This document shows positions 6,360 through 11,486 of a stretch of 11,486 bases of DNA, one piece after another. The position numbers and the translations under genes were made by a program. The notes under the pieces are model-generated. The model was not told the DNA's origin. It did not search any database and was given only the letters and a program-made list of their open reading frames with translations. This DNA comes from Candidatus Bathyarchaeota archaeon (GTDB lineage Archaea; Thermoproteota; Bathyarchaeia; Bathyarchaeales; UBA233): contig JAMDCS010000042.1 in NCBI GenBank assembly GCA_023488835.1, positions 1-11,486 on the forward strand, read 5' to 3'. The first letter of the stretch is position 1; every line of letters starts with the position of its first letter.

Positions 6360-6667
6360 GACAAAAAATGTGGAACCTAACTATCAGAATCAAGAAGAAC
6401 GATGAGGTTGGAGGCAAACGGCTTCAGACGCTCATTATGGATTGCCTTATGAAAGCTGGGATTGAAGGTGCCACGGTTTGGACTGGTGTGAACGGGTTTG
6501 GCAAACGGGGAAAATCAACCTTGCATCTTGAGGGTGTGTCGGTGAATATGCCGTTGATTATTGAAGTGGTAGATACCCAGGAAAAGCTGGAACCGCTTTT
6601 GCCCGATTTGAAGTTGATTGTGGGCGACAACGGCTTAGTAACCATACAAGAAACCTACGTAATATAG
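6356..6667 (+). CDS. DUF190 (COG1993) PII-like protein, partner of CrcB
   Basis: This 103-residue cytoplasmic protein of the DUF190 family has a PII-like ferredoxin fold. Recognisable parts are WNLTIRIKKND at the start, the GGKRLQTLIMDCLMKAGIEGATV helix-strand unit, the glycine-rich GVNGFGKRGK loop (residues about 44-53) and LPLIIEVVD-type strand NMPLIIEVVDT. DUF190 genes are often found next to, or fused with, crcB, so a role in fluoride response is likely although its biochemical activity is unknown. The start is TTG at 6356, overlapping the crcB stop as TTGA, with GGAGAGG at 6341-6347 eight bases upstream. An ATG four codons later (6368) is possible but 20 bases from that SD. Tight overlap suggests translational coupling with crcB under the same riboswitch. 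Confidence 0.88.
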   Translation: MRQKMWNLTIRIKKNDEVGGKRLQTLIMDCLMKAGIEGATVWTGVNGFGKRGKSTLHLEGVSVNMPLIIEVVDTQEKLEPLLPDLKLIVGDNGLVTIQETYVI

Positions 6668-6695
6668 CCTGATTTCGTTGTCGTCTATTGCGCTA

Positions 6696-6701
6696 TTTTT
6701 T
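6696..6701 (+). terminator. Putative T-tract terminator after the fluoride operon
   Basis: A T6 tract about 28 bases after the DUF190 stop, in a T-rich context, fits archaeal intrinsic termination, which needs little or no hairpin. No strong stem precedes it. Confidence 0.4.
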
Positions 6702-6926
6702 GTCTATCCCCCCTTATTTATAGCCTCGACAATTGTAGAGACCAAAATGTTAAGGCAACATGCATTCATCGTAAAGAAGCGATTTTTTGTCAGTGTATGA
6801 TAGGTTAATTTTGTGTTTTCTAGCCAGTTGCAATCAGACTTTTGTTACTTTACGCTGAACAACTACGCCAACAACACAAAAAACACTTTAGCCAAAACAA
6901 TTAATGCAATTCTTTCCCACACGATC

Positions 6927-6977
6927 AAAAAACCCTGGCTAAGAAAAAGTTTATGTTAAAAAGTTTAGGTAAAAAAA
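6927..6977 (-). terminator. Putative T-rich terminator downstream of NAC
   Basis: The A7 run at 6971-6977 reads as T7 on the minus strand 10 bases beyond the NAC stop. It is followed by further T-rich tracts including T6 at 6932-6927. This clustering of T runs is typical of archaeal termination sites. Confidence 0.5.
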
Positions 6978-6986
6978 TAAGTTGGG

Positions 6987-7352
6987 TTAAGACTGAAGCA
7001 ACAGAATCGCTTTGGCTAGGTCGCCACCGCATTCTTGTAGCGCTTCTTTGGCTTTTTCAAGACTTTTGCCTGTTTGGTCAGCCACCAATTGCACGTCTTC
7101 TTCGGAGAACGCTGGCGCTGCAGCCGCAGACACTCCTCTTTGTGATGGGGCTTGCTCGCTGACTTGTCCGCCGATGACTTGGTACATTTTTTGTCCCTGA
7201 ACCTGCAGAATCGCAACTTCAGGCTCGTCGATGACTATGTCTTTGCCTGCGGTTCGGATAATGACTTGTTGGACGTCTGCGACGGAGTCCATGTTCATGC
7301 CCATGCGTTGCATCATACGTTTTTGCTCTCGGGGATTCATGCGTTTATGCAT
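6987..7352 (-). CDS. nac: Nascent polypeptide-associated complex protein (archaeal NAC)
   Basis: This 121-residue protein binds near the ribosome exit tunnel as a homodimer and shields emerging chains. A Met/Arg/Lys-rich N-terminus (KRMNPREQKRMMQRMGMN) is the expected ribosome-binding region. The NAC barrel follows, with IIRTAGKDIVIDEPEVAIL and a QKMYQVIGG end (residues about 30-63). After an Ala/Ser/Gln-rich linker a UBA domain occupies roughly the last 38 residues (SEEDVQLVADQTG to AKAILLLQS). Length and order match archaeal NAC. The frame also opens three codons earlier at GTG 7361. GGTGA is 10 bases before the ATG at 7352 but only one base from the GTG, so ATG 7352 is preferred. The gene lies 34-43 bases downstream of the PUA gene, on the same strand. 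Confidence 0.93.
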   Translation of the reverse strand: MHKRMNPREQKRMMQRMGMNMDSVADVQQVIIRTAGKDIVIDEPEVAILQVQGQKMYQVIGGQVSEQAPSQRGVSAAAAPAFSEEDVQLVADQTGKSLEKAKEALQECGGDLAKAILLLQS

Positions 7353-7383
7353 AGATTTCACTTCACCAAGTATTCTATGCTAG

Positions 7384-7395
7384 AACTTGATATAC
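7384..7395 (-). promoter_or_regulatory. Putative TATA box for NAC
   Basis: The minus strand reads AGTATATCAAG in the short gap after the PUA gene, about 38 bases upstream of ATG 7352. The predicted transcript start is near 7364, so NAC may have its own promoter in addition to readthrough. Confidence 0.45.
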
Positions 7396-7863
7396 TTAAC
7401 TTTCCCCTGCGCCATGTCTGACCTTGACGGCTACGCCTGTTTTGAAAGCAGCAATCTCTTGGCTTGAAAGGGTAGTGCGTCCAACCGCCAGAACTTGCCC
7501 GTTCTCATCAACGGCGATGACTTCGTCTTTGGCGCCAATTTCCGCATCAACTTTGACCACGTGAACGGCGAAAACGTCTCCGCCAGCAGCAATAAACTTG
7601 GAAACCTCATTTTGCACAGTAACGAAGCATTTGGCAAAGGGTGTGTTCTCAGCCATAAAAACGGCGGCTTTGAGACTCAGCGAAAGCAACCCATCCGTCG
7701 GGCGCAGCGTAGCTAATCTTTCGCCGTTTAGGTTGATGTAGCGTATCCTGCCTGTTCGGGGCGAATACTGAATTTCTATGTTGTTGGGAAAAAGCTGTGC
7801 GCCTACGCCTTTTCCGAATTGATAGTCAGCAATACTTTTAACTTTAGCTAGGTCGTTTTCCAT
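7396..7863 (-). CDS. PUA-domain RNA-binding protein (archaeosine transglycosylase C-terminal-like)
   Basis: The 155 residues resemble the C2-PUA end of archaeal tRNA-guanine transglycosylase and ArcS. ADYQFGKGVGAQLFP (12-26), RTGRIRYINLNGERLATLRPTDGLLSLS (36-63, read in short blocks) and the PUA domain proper (about 97-151), which includes VFAVHVVKVD, GDEV-like KDEVIAVD and GVAVKVRHG. It should bind structured RNA, possibly tRNA, but has no catalytic domain, so the role is unknown. Stand-alone proteins of this kind are common in archaea. The ATG at 7863 has only a weak upstream match (TGATGAACTC). The gene is divergent from MBF1 and shares an 83-base promoter interval with it. Confidence 0.85.
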   Translation of the reverse strand: MENDLAKVKSIADYQFGKGVGAQLFPNNIEIQYSPRTGRIRYINLNGERLATLRPTDGLLSLSLKAAVFMAENTPFAKCFVTVQNEVSKFIAAGGDVFAVHVVKVDAEIGAKDEVIAVDENGQVLAVGRTTLSSQEIAAFKTGVAVKVRHGAGES

Positions 7864-7899
7864 GAGTTCATCATCGTTTGGGTTGTTGTTGTTTCGACA

Positions 7900-7923
7900 A
7901 GTATAAACATTACAAGATTATAA
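7900..7923. promoter_or_regulatory. Shared divergent TATA region of the PUA and MBF1 genes
   Basis: Two TATA-like words read acceptably on both strands: GTATAAAC at 7901-7908 (GTTTATAC on the minus strand) and GATTATAAAG at about 7916-7925. The first is centred about 42 bases before each start codon (TTG 7947 on plus, ATG 7863 on minus), so one symmetric box could serve both genes. Confidence 0.5.
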
Positions 7924-7946
7924 AGACAGTGAAAGGTGAATGTTTC

Positions 7947-8513
7947 TTGAGATGTGAAGTTTGCGGACGCAAAATCCACGATGAACCAGTAAGGGCAGTT
8001 ATCGAAGGAGCCAAACTAACCGTCTGTTTAGAGTGTTCCAAACATGGAAAAGTAATTCTGCATGAAGTAGCAGACTTCCCTGCTCCGCAGAAAACCACCA
8101 CATCCACATACACATCCTCATCCTCAACCAAATCAACAATGCATCTACCAGTTATTCTGAAAAAACCACCTGTTGCCCAAGTGCAACTAACCACGGAACT
8201 CACTGAAGGGTACGCCAGCAAGATTCGTATAGCAAGAGAAAAACTTGCCTTAAGCCATGAGGATTTGGGCAAAAAAATCAACGAAAAAGCTTCATTGCTA
8301 AGACACATTGAAACAGGTAAAGTGGCTCCCAACAACCAGCTAGCCAGCAAACTGGAGCATGCTCTCAGAATCCAGTTGATGGTTCCTATCGCTGACGAAA
8401 AATCCACTACTCAAGTTCATAGGGCGGCGGCAAATGAAGAGATGACTTTAGGGGACCTCATCGATTTGGATAAGAAAAGCGGGGAGGAGCCCACCAAACG
8501 AAAGCAATCATAG
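7947..8513 (+). CDS. mbf1: Multiprotein bridging factor 1 (archaeal MBF1, zinc ribbon + XRE helix-turn-helix)
   Basis: This 188-residue protein begins MRCEVCGRKIHDEP, with a zinc ribbon formed by C3, C6, C27 and C30. A Ser/Thr-rich linker lies at about 48-64, followed by a cro/XRE helix-turn-helix at about 89-144 (KIRIAREKLALSHEDLGKKI, then SLLRHIETGKVAPN). Archaeal MBF1 is associated with ribosomes and translation rather than with classic coactivation. The start is TTG at 7947, with AGGTGA (7934-7939) seven bases upstream. The frame stays open back to 7878, but that region contains the promoter and would add a Cys-rich stretch foreign to the family. The stop at 8511-8513 lies inside the HflX N-terminal coding region. 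A C at 8499 gives CGA where T would give an earlier stop. Confidence 0.92.
   Translation: MRCEVCGRKIHDEPVRAVIEGAKLTVCLECSKHGKVILHEVADFPAPQKTTTSTYTSSSSTKSTMHLPVILKKPPVAQVQLTTELTEGYASKIRIAREKLALSHEDLGKKINEKASLLRHIETGKVAPNNQLASKLEHALRIQLMVPIADEKSTTQVHRAAANEEMTLGDLIDLDKKSGEEPTKRKQS
8481..8501 (+). promoter_or_regulatory. Strong Shine-Dalgarno and degenerate ATGA-like stop/start junction between MBF1 and HflX
   Basis: GGGGAGGAG (8481-8489) is the strongest SD in this part of the window. It is followed 8 bases later by ACGA (8498-8501), where the neighbouring gene pairs have ATGA or TTGA. No ATG, GTG or TTG in the HflX frame lies between the upstream in-frame stop (TAA, 8471-8473) and 8600. Confidence 0.75.
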
Positions 8514-9769
8514 CTCAACGTAGGCTGAACCGTGAAGAATCAAGTTTAGATGAACTCAAAGCTTTAGCGCAAGCCGCCGGCTACACTGTTGTCGGCAGCA
8601 TGGAGCAAACCCGTCCGCCTGATTCACGCTACCAGATTGGCGCTGGAAAAGTAGAAGAGCTCGCCCGAATGGTTCAAGAAACAGGCGCTGGCAAAGTAAT
8701 TTTTGACAACCAGCTCCGCACAATACAAACATACAACCTCGCCAAAGCAACAAAAGTCGAAGTCATCGACCGATTCCAACTCATATTAGAACTCTTTAAC
8801 AAAAGAGCCACCACAACTGAAGCTCAACTGCAAATACAACTTGCAATGGTGCGAAATGAACTCAAACACGCAAAAGAAAAGGTGCGGCTGTCAAAAGGAA
8901 GCGAACAACCTGGCTTCATGGGTTTGGGCGCTTACGAAGCAGACGTTTACCGAGATGCCATAAAAAGGCAAGTTCAAACTATACTTAAAAAACTCGAAAG
9001 AGTACGGGAAAAAAGGGTTCTTCAACGTGAGAGAAGGACAGAACTTGGCTTTCTTACTATATCGCTTGCTGGATACACCAACGCTGGAAAAAGCTCCCTC
9101 TTCAACGCCTTAACACAAGACACCGTTGAAGTTGACAATGCACTGTTCACCACGCTTTCAACTACGACGCGTATGGTAGAGTTTTCTAACCGCAAATTCC
9201 TAATAACCGACACCGTGGGCTTCATCGACCGCTTACCCATATCGCTGATTGAAGCTTTCCATTCAACACTTGAAGAAACCATCTTTTCCGACTTGATAAT
9301 AATACTTATAGATTTAAACGAGCCCATCGAAACAATAGAGAAGAAAAACAACGTTTGCCTAGACACAATCGAGCGCCTTGGAGCATCAAACATACCAACT
9401 ATAACTGCCCTAAACAAAATTGACAAACTAACCGAAGAAGAAAGACAACAAAAACTCGAAGCCCTCAAAGACAAAGTCAAAAATCCAATCCTGCTTTCGG
9501 CAAAGTGCCAAACAAACCTCGATGAATTAAGAAAACAAATCCTGCGAATCCTTGAAAACTACCAGCAAGCCCAGTTTTCTGTACCGTTAACAGGCAAGGC
9601 TATGCCCTTTATCTCATGGGTTCACCAAAAAACCCACATCGAGAAAGAAACCTTCACTAATGAGACGGTTGAAGTGGTTTTTGAATCGACCCAATCGTTG
9701 GTTGAGCAAGTAAGAAGAAAAGTGGAAGACTTAAATGGAAAATTCCAAATCATCCCAGCAACCCAATGA
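8498..9769 (+). CDS. hflX: Ribosome-associated GTPase HflX, apparent ACG start
   Basis: HflX binds ribosomes and splits or rescues stalled ones using GTP. From an assumed start at ACG 8498 the protein is 423 residues. It begins KAIIAQRRLNREES, and LDELKALAQAAGYTVVG matches the normal HflX N-terminal domain, as does RYQIGAGKVEEL further on. A coiled-coil linker (about 105-180) precedes the G domain: G1 GYTNAGKS (192-199), G3 DTVG (238-241), G4 NKID (306-309) and a G5 SAK. The first ATG, at 8600, would remove 34 family-conserved residues and has no good SD, whereas GGGGAGGAG is placed correctly for 8498. The start is therefore either a non-standard ACG or a base change/sequence error in an ATG. 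The 3' end overlaps Trm56 by 35 bases. Confidence 0.9.
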   Translation, partial: TKAIIAQRRLNREESSLDELKALAQAAGYTVVGSMEQTRPPDSRYQIGAGKVEELARMVQETGAGKVIFDNQLRTIQTYNLAKATKVEVIDRFQLILELFNKRATTTEAQLQIQLAMVRNELKHAKEKVRLSKGSEQPGFMGLGAYEADVYRDAIKRQVQTILKKLERVREKRVLQRERRTELGFLTISLAGYTNAGKSSLFNALTQDTVEVDNALFTTLSTTTRMVEFSNRKFLITDTVGFIDRLPISLIEAFHSTLEETIFSDLIIILIDLNEPIETIEKKNNVCLDTIERLGASNIPTITALNKIDKLTEEERQQKLEALKDKVKNPILLSAKCQTNLDELRKQILRILENYQQAQFSVPLTGKAMPFISWVHQKTHIEKETFTNETVEVVFESTQSLVEQVRRKVEDLNGKFQIIPATQ

Positions 9770-10325
9770 GGCGCCCCGGATTTTTGTGTTGCGATGGGGA
9801 CATAGACCGCAACGAGACGTACGGTTAACCACGCATGTTGCGTTGACTGCTCGGGCGCTGTGCGCTTCAGGCTTCATCTTAGCCGACGTGGAAGATGCGC
9901 ACATACAGGAAACCGTAACAAAAATCACCAAAGCCTGGGGAGGAAACTTCCACTTTGAAATGGGAACCCCATGGAAAAGAGCCGTCCGCGAGTGGAAAGC
10001 CAAAGGAGGCATCGTGGTGCATTTAACGGCTTACGGCGAAAACATCCAAACAAGCGATGTACTGGACAGAATTAAAGTGCTAAACAAAGGGGTGATGCTT
10101 GTTGTGGGCAGCCAGAAGGTTCCAGGCGAGTTTTACTCAAGTGAATTTTCCGACTTTAACGTGGCTGTTGGGAATCAGCCTCATTCTGAATGTTCCGCTT
10201 TAGCGATTTTTTTGGACCGCTACTTTGAAGGCAAAGAACTCGCTAAACCCTTCGAGAAAGCTAAAATCGAGATTGTTCCAAAAGAAAGGGGCAAAGAAAT
10301 CAAAAGCAACGTGAATTTTCCTTAA
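9735..10325 (+). CDS. trm56: tRNA (cytidine(56)-2'-O)-methyltransferase Trm56
   Basis: This SPOUT-class enzyme, an archaeal hallmark, uses S-adenosylmethionine to methylate the ribose of C56 in the T-loop of tRNAs. The protein shows VLRWGHRPQRDVR (18-30), TTHVALTARAL (32-42), WGGNF (68-72), VVHLTAYG (94-101), and the trefoil-knot pieces VVGSQKVP (123-130) and NVAVGNQPHSE (142-152). The 196 residues are near the usual size. ATG 9735 has GGAAG six bases upstream but adds about 15 non-conserved residues before the family start. An alternative is GTG 9786 (VLRWGHR). The gene overlaps the end of hflX in another frame and is followed by a 66-base gap before tfe. Confidence 0.95.
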   Translation: MENSKSSQQPNEAPRIFVLRWGHRPQRDVRLTTHVALTARALCASGFILADVEDAHIQETVTKITKAWGGNFHFEMGTPWKRAVREWKAKGGIVVHLTAYGENIQTSDVLDRIKVLNKGVMLVVGSQKVPGEFYSSEFSDFNVAVGNQPHSECSALAIFLDRYFEGKELAKPFEKAKIEIVPKERGKEIKSNVNFP

Positions 10326-10339
10326 TGTTGTGAGAAGGG

Positions 10340-10347
10340 TTTTATTA
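10340..10347 (+). promoter_or_regulatory. Putative internal TATA box for tfe
   Basis: TTTTATTA is centred about 48 bases upstream of the tfe ATG, predicting a start near 10370 just ahead of AAGGA (about 10377-10381). It suggests tfe and the HD gene can be transcribed independently of the hflX unit. Confidence 0.4.
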
Positions 10348-10391
10348 CCGCAAGTTCCAATATTATGGGTATTAAAAAGGAACATTAGAGT

Positions 10392-10904
10392 ATGTTATCG
10401 ACTATTGATGATTCAACCTTAACGAAAGTAGCTTTGGCGTTAGGTGGAGAAGAAGCAGTACAACTTATCGCTCACCTCAAAGGCGTGGAAGAGATAACGG
10501 ACGATGAAATCGCTAACAAAACAGGCATCCGCCTCAACTCCGTCCGCAAAATCCTCTACAAACTCTACGATCATTCTCTGGTAAGCCTTAGAAGAACGCG
10601 GGACCCTAAGACAGGATGGTTTATTTTCCACTGGAAACTTCAACCCGACCAACTGGAAGGATTCATTTTAAGCCAGAAAAGACGTGTTTTAGAAAAACTC
10701 AATGTCCGATTAGAATACGAAAAAAACCACGACTTCTACTACTGTGACAGCCAAGAATGCAAACGGGTTCCTTTTGAAGAAGCCGTTGAACTAGTTTTCC
10801 ACTGTTCCACATGTGGCAAAAACCTAGTGCATTTTGCAAACGAGAAAATGATAGATAAACTCTCAGAGAAAGTTGAGATCTTAAGGAAGGAACTAGGTGA
10901 GTAG
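10392..10904 (+). CDS. tfe: Transcription factor E, alpha subunit (TFE)
   Basis: TFE aids open-complex formation by archaeal RNA polymerase, interacting with the clamp. The 170 residues give a winged-helix domain (about 8-88) with the expected DDEIANKTGIRLNSVRKILYKL recognition region, read in short blocks, and a TGWFIFHWKL wing. A helical linker QKRRVLEKLN follows, then a zinc ribbon with C118, C123, C138 and C141 and a C-terminal helix. The first zinc pair is spaced C-x4-C rather than the more usual C-x2-C. The ATG at 10392 has AAGGA about 10 bases upstream. The stop overlaps the start of the HD gene by eight bases. Confidence 0.93.
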   Translation: MLSTIDDSTLTKVALALGGEEAVQLIAHLKGVEEITDDEIANKTGIRLNSVRKILYKLYDHSLVSLRRTRDPKTGWFIFHWKLQPDQLEGFILSQKRRVLEKLNVRLEYEKNHDFYYCDSQECKRVPFEEAVELVFHCSTCGKNLVHFANEKMIDKLSEKVEILRKELGE

Positions 10905-11427
10905 CGGGCTTCCCAACAGGGAGCAAGCACTAGAACTTCTCCGCAAAAACCACTGTCCCCAAAAAGTCGTTAGCCACTGCATAGCCGTCGCAGACCTAGC
11001 CGTTGAAACCGCAGGCAAACTTCAGGGGAATGGGCTTAAAATTAACATCGAACTCGTGGAGGCGGGTTCACTTTTGCATGACCTTGGCCGCTCAAAAAGC
11101 CACACAGTCGACCACGCAGTCATCGGAGCACAAATAGCACAGTCCATAGGCTTGCCAGAAGCAGTGATTAACATAATTAAGCGGCATGTTGGCGGTGGAA
11201 TCACAGCGGAAGAGGCGGCAAAGTTTGGTTGGCCAAAAGACATCTACACACCCCAAACGCTCGAAGAAAAAGTTGTTTCTTACGCTGACAAACTAATCGA
11301 CCAATCAAAAAGAATCCCCATCGAAACCGAGATTCAACGGCTCCAGAAGGAAAATAAGTGTGATGCGGCAGAAAGAGTTAGAAGGCTGCATGAAGAAATA
11401 ACCAGTTTACTAGGCAACAAACCATGA
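10897..11427 (+). CDS. HD-domain phosphohydrolase (HDIG family, archaeal TIGR00295-like)
   Basis: This 176-residue soluble metal-dependent phosphohydrolase has its metal ligands visible: H27 (SHCIAVADLA), the HD pair H61-D62 in GSLLHDLGRSKSH, H73 (DHAVIG), H97 (IKRHVGGG) and D131 (SYADKLID). HD proteins of this type act on nucleotides or related phosphate esters, and the substrate here is unknown. The GTG start at 10897 has AAGGAAGG six bases upstream and overlaps the tfe stop by eight bases, indicating translational coupling. The protein ends LLGNKP, with its TGA overlapping the next ATG by four bases. Confidence 0.9.
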   Translation: MSSGLPNREQALELLRKNHCPQKVVSHCIAVADLAVETAGKLQGNGLKINIELVEAGSLLHDLGRSKSHTVDHAVIGAQIAQSIGLPEAVINIIKRHVGGGITAEEAAKFGWPKDIYTPQTLEEKVVSYADKLIDQSKRIPIETEIQRLQKENKCDAAERVRRLHEEITSLLGNKP

Positions 11428-11486
11428 CTACATTAACGTTACTTGTTAAGGCGTCGAACCTTGGGCAAGTAAAACAGATAGATGAA
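11424..11486 (+). CDS. Unidentified gene, N-terminal 21 codons, cut by window edge
   Basis: An ATG overlaps the HD gene's stop as ATGA and opens a frame that runs to the window end. The visible residues begin MTTLTLLVKASNLGQVKQ, a short beta strand and a turn, too little to identify. Overlap and the intact frame support a real coupled gene. The SD is weak (TAGG, about 10 bases upstream). Confidence 0.6.
   Translation, partial: MTTLTLLVKASNLGQVKQIDE

Larger units (their letters stand above)
6668..6986. other. 319-base gene-poor interval between convergent units
   Basis: No convincing protein gene, tRNA or rRNA is seen. It holds T tracts for the fluoride operon (6696-6701) and for NAC on the opposite strand. 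It also holds a clear TATA-like word TTATTTATAG (6714-6723) followed at 6747 by an ATG opening a 17-codon frame, and a second T6 at 6783-6788. A weak inverted repeat TTAGCC/GGCTAA (6888-6893/6937-6942) is present. Confidence 0.5.

Noticed and set aside
6794..6857. C/D-box-like RNA (ATGATAG ... CTGA)
   Set aside because: The C box is a poor match and no convincing D'/C' boxes were seen between; the spacing alone is not evidence.
6888..6942. Inverted repeat TTAGCC/GGCTAA as a terminator stem
   Set aside because: Only 6 bp with a 43-base loop; the T tracts explain termination without it.
6953..7421. Plus-strand frames opposite NAC (three overlapping)
   Set aside because: NAC and its UBA domain are unambiguous on the minus strand; the plus frames have no family features.
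7878..7946. In-frame extension of MBF1 from TTG 7878 with a CCC motif
   Set aside because: The region carries the TATA boxes and the SD for TTG 7947, and the family starts at the zinc ribbon MRCEVC.
7910..8407. 165-codon open frame antisense to MBF1
   Set aside because: It lacks family-like features and merely mirrors a well-supported gene's codon bias on the other strand.
9022..9480. 152-codon open frame antisense to HflX
   Set aside because: It is Ser/Val-rich, has no recognisable domain, and lies wholly inside the GTPase domain coding region.
1..11486. Mobile element, CRISPR array, prophage or new defence system
   Set aside because: No transposase, integrase, spaced direct repeats or defence-gene domains were seen; the genes are mostly core archaeal functions.

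Overview
The window looks like archaeal chromosome, most likely a Bathyarchaeia-like or related Thermoproteota lineage. The archaeal signature genes are a full-length ThrS with the DTD-like editing domain, TFE, MBF1 with an N-terminal zinc ribbon, homomeric NAC with a UBA tail, the tRNA C56 methylase Trm56, and an alanine aminotransferase of the Pyrococcus type. The archaeal assignment is firm; the lineage is an inference from overall gene similarity. No mobile element, CRISPR array, tRNA or rRNA gene was found. Genes are tightly packed, often overlap by 4-8 bases, and frequently use TTG or GTG starts behind good Shine-Dalgarno (SD) sequences.

Layout, left to right. (1) The N-terminus of a tungsten aldehyde:ferredoxin oxidoreductase runs off the left edge on the minus strand (1-268). 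It shares a 158-base divergent control region, with a small palindrome, with an alanine aminotransferase (427-1665, +). (2) A minus-strand block reads right to left: PfkB sugar kinase (5745-4819), a 71-residue putative zinc protein (4782-4567), ThrS (4551-2650) and branched-chain aminotransferase IlvE (2555-1671), which converges on the alanine aminotransferase. (3) A fluoride-resistance unit on the plus strand has a crcB-motif fluoride riboswitch (5880-5946), the Fluc channel CrcB (5970-6359) and a PII-like DUF190 protein (6356-6667). A gene-poor 319-base stretch follows. (4) NAC (7352-6987) and a PUA-domain protein (7863-7396) lie on the minus strand, divergent from (5) a plus-strand run: MBF1, HflX, Trm56, TFE, an HD-domain phosphohydrolase and an unidentified gene cut by the right edge.

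The two most notable observations are these. First, the apparent 30-codon N-terminal extension of CrcB is not coding sequence. It folds as a fluoride riboswitch, with pseudoknot, P1, P3, the AAACC and TGAT joints and the trailing TAC all present, and it sits just before a strong SD that its 3' end could mask. Second, HflX has no ATG, GTG or TTG at its family-expected N-terminus. A strong SD points to an ACG codon at 8498. Changing the single C at 8499 to T would recreate a classic ATGA stop/start overlap with MBF1.

Functionally, the right half is an information-processing neighbourhood: nascent-chain factor, ribosome-associated GTPase, ribosome-linked coactivator, tRNA methylase and transcription factor. 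The left half is amino-acid and sugar metabolism plus threonyl-tRNA synthesis.
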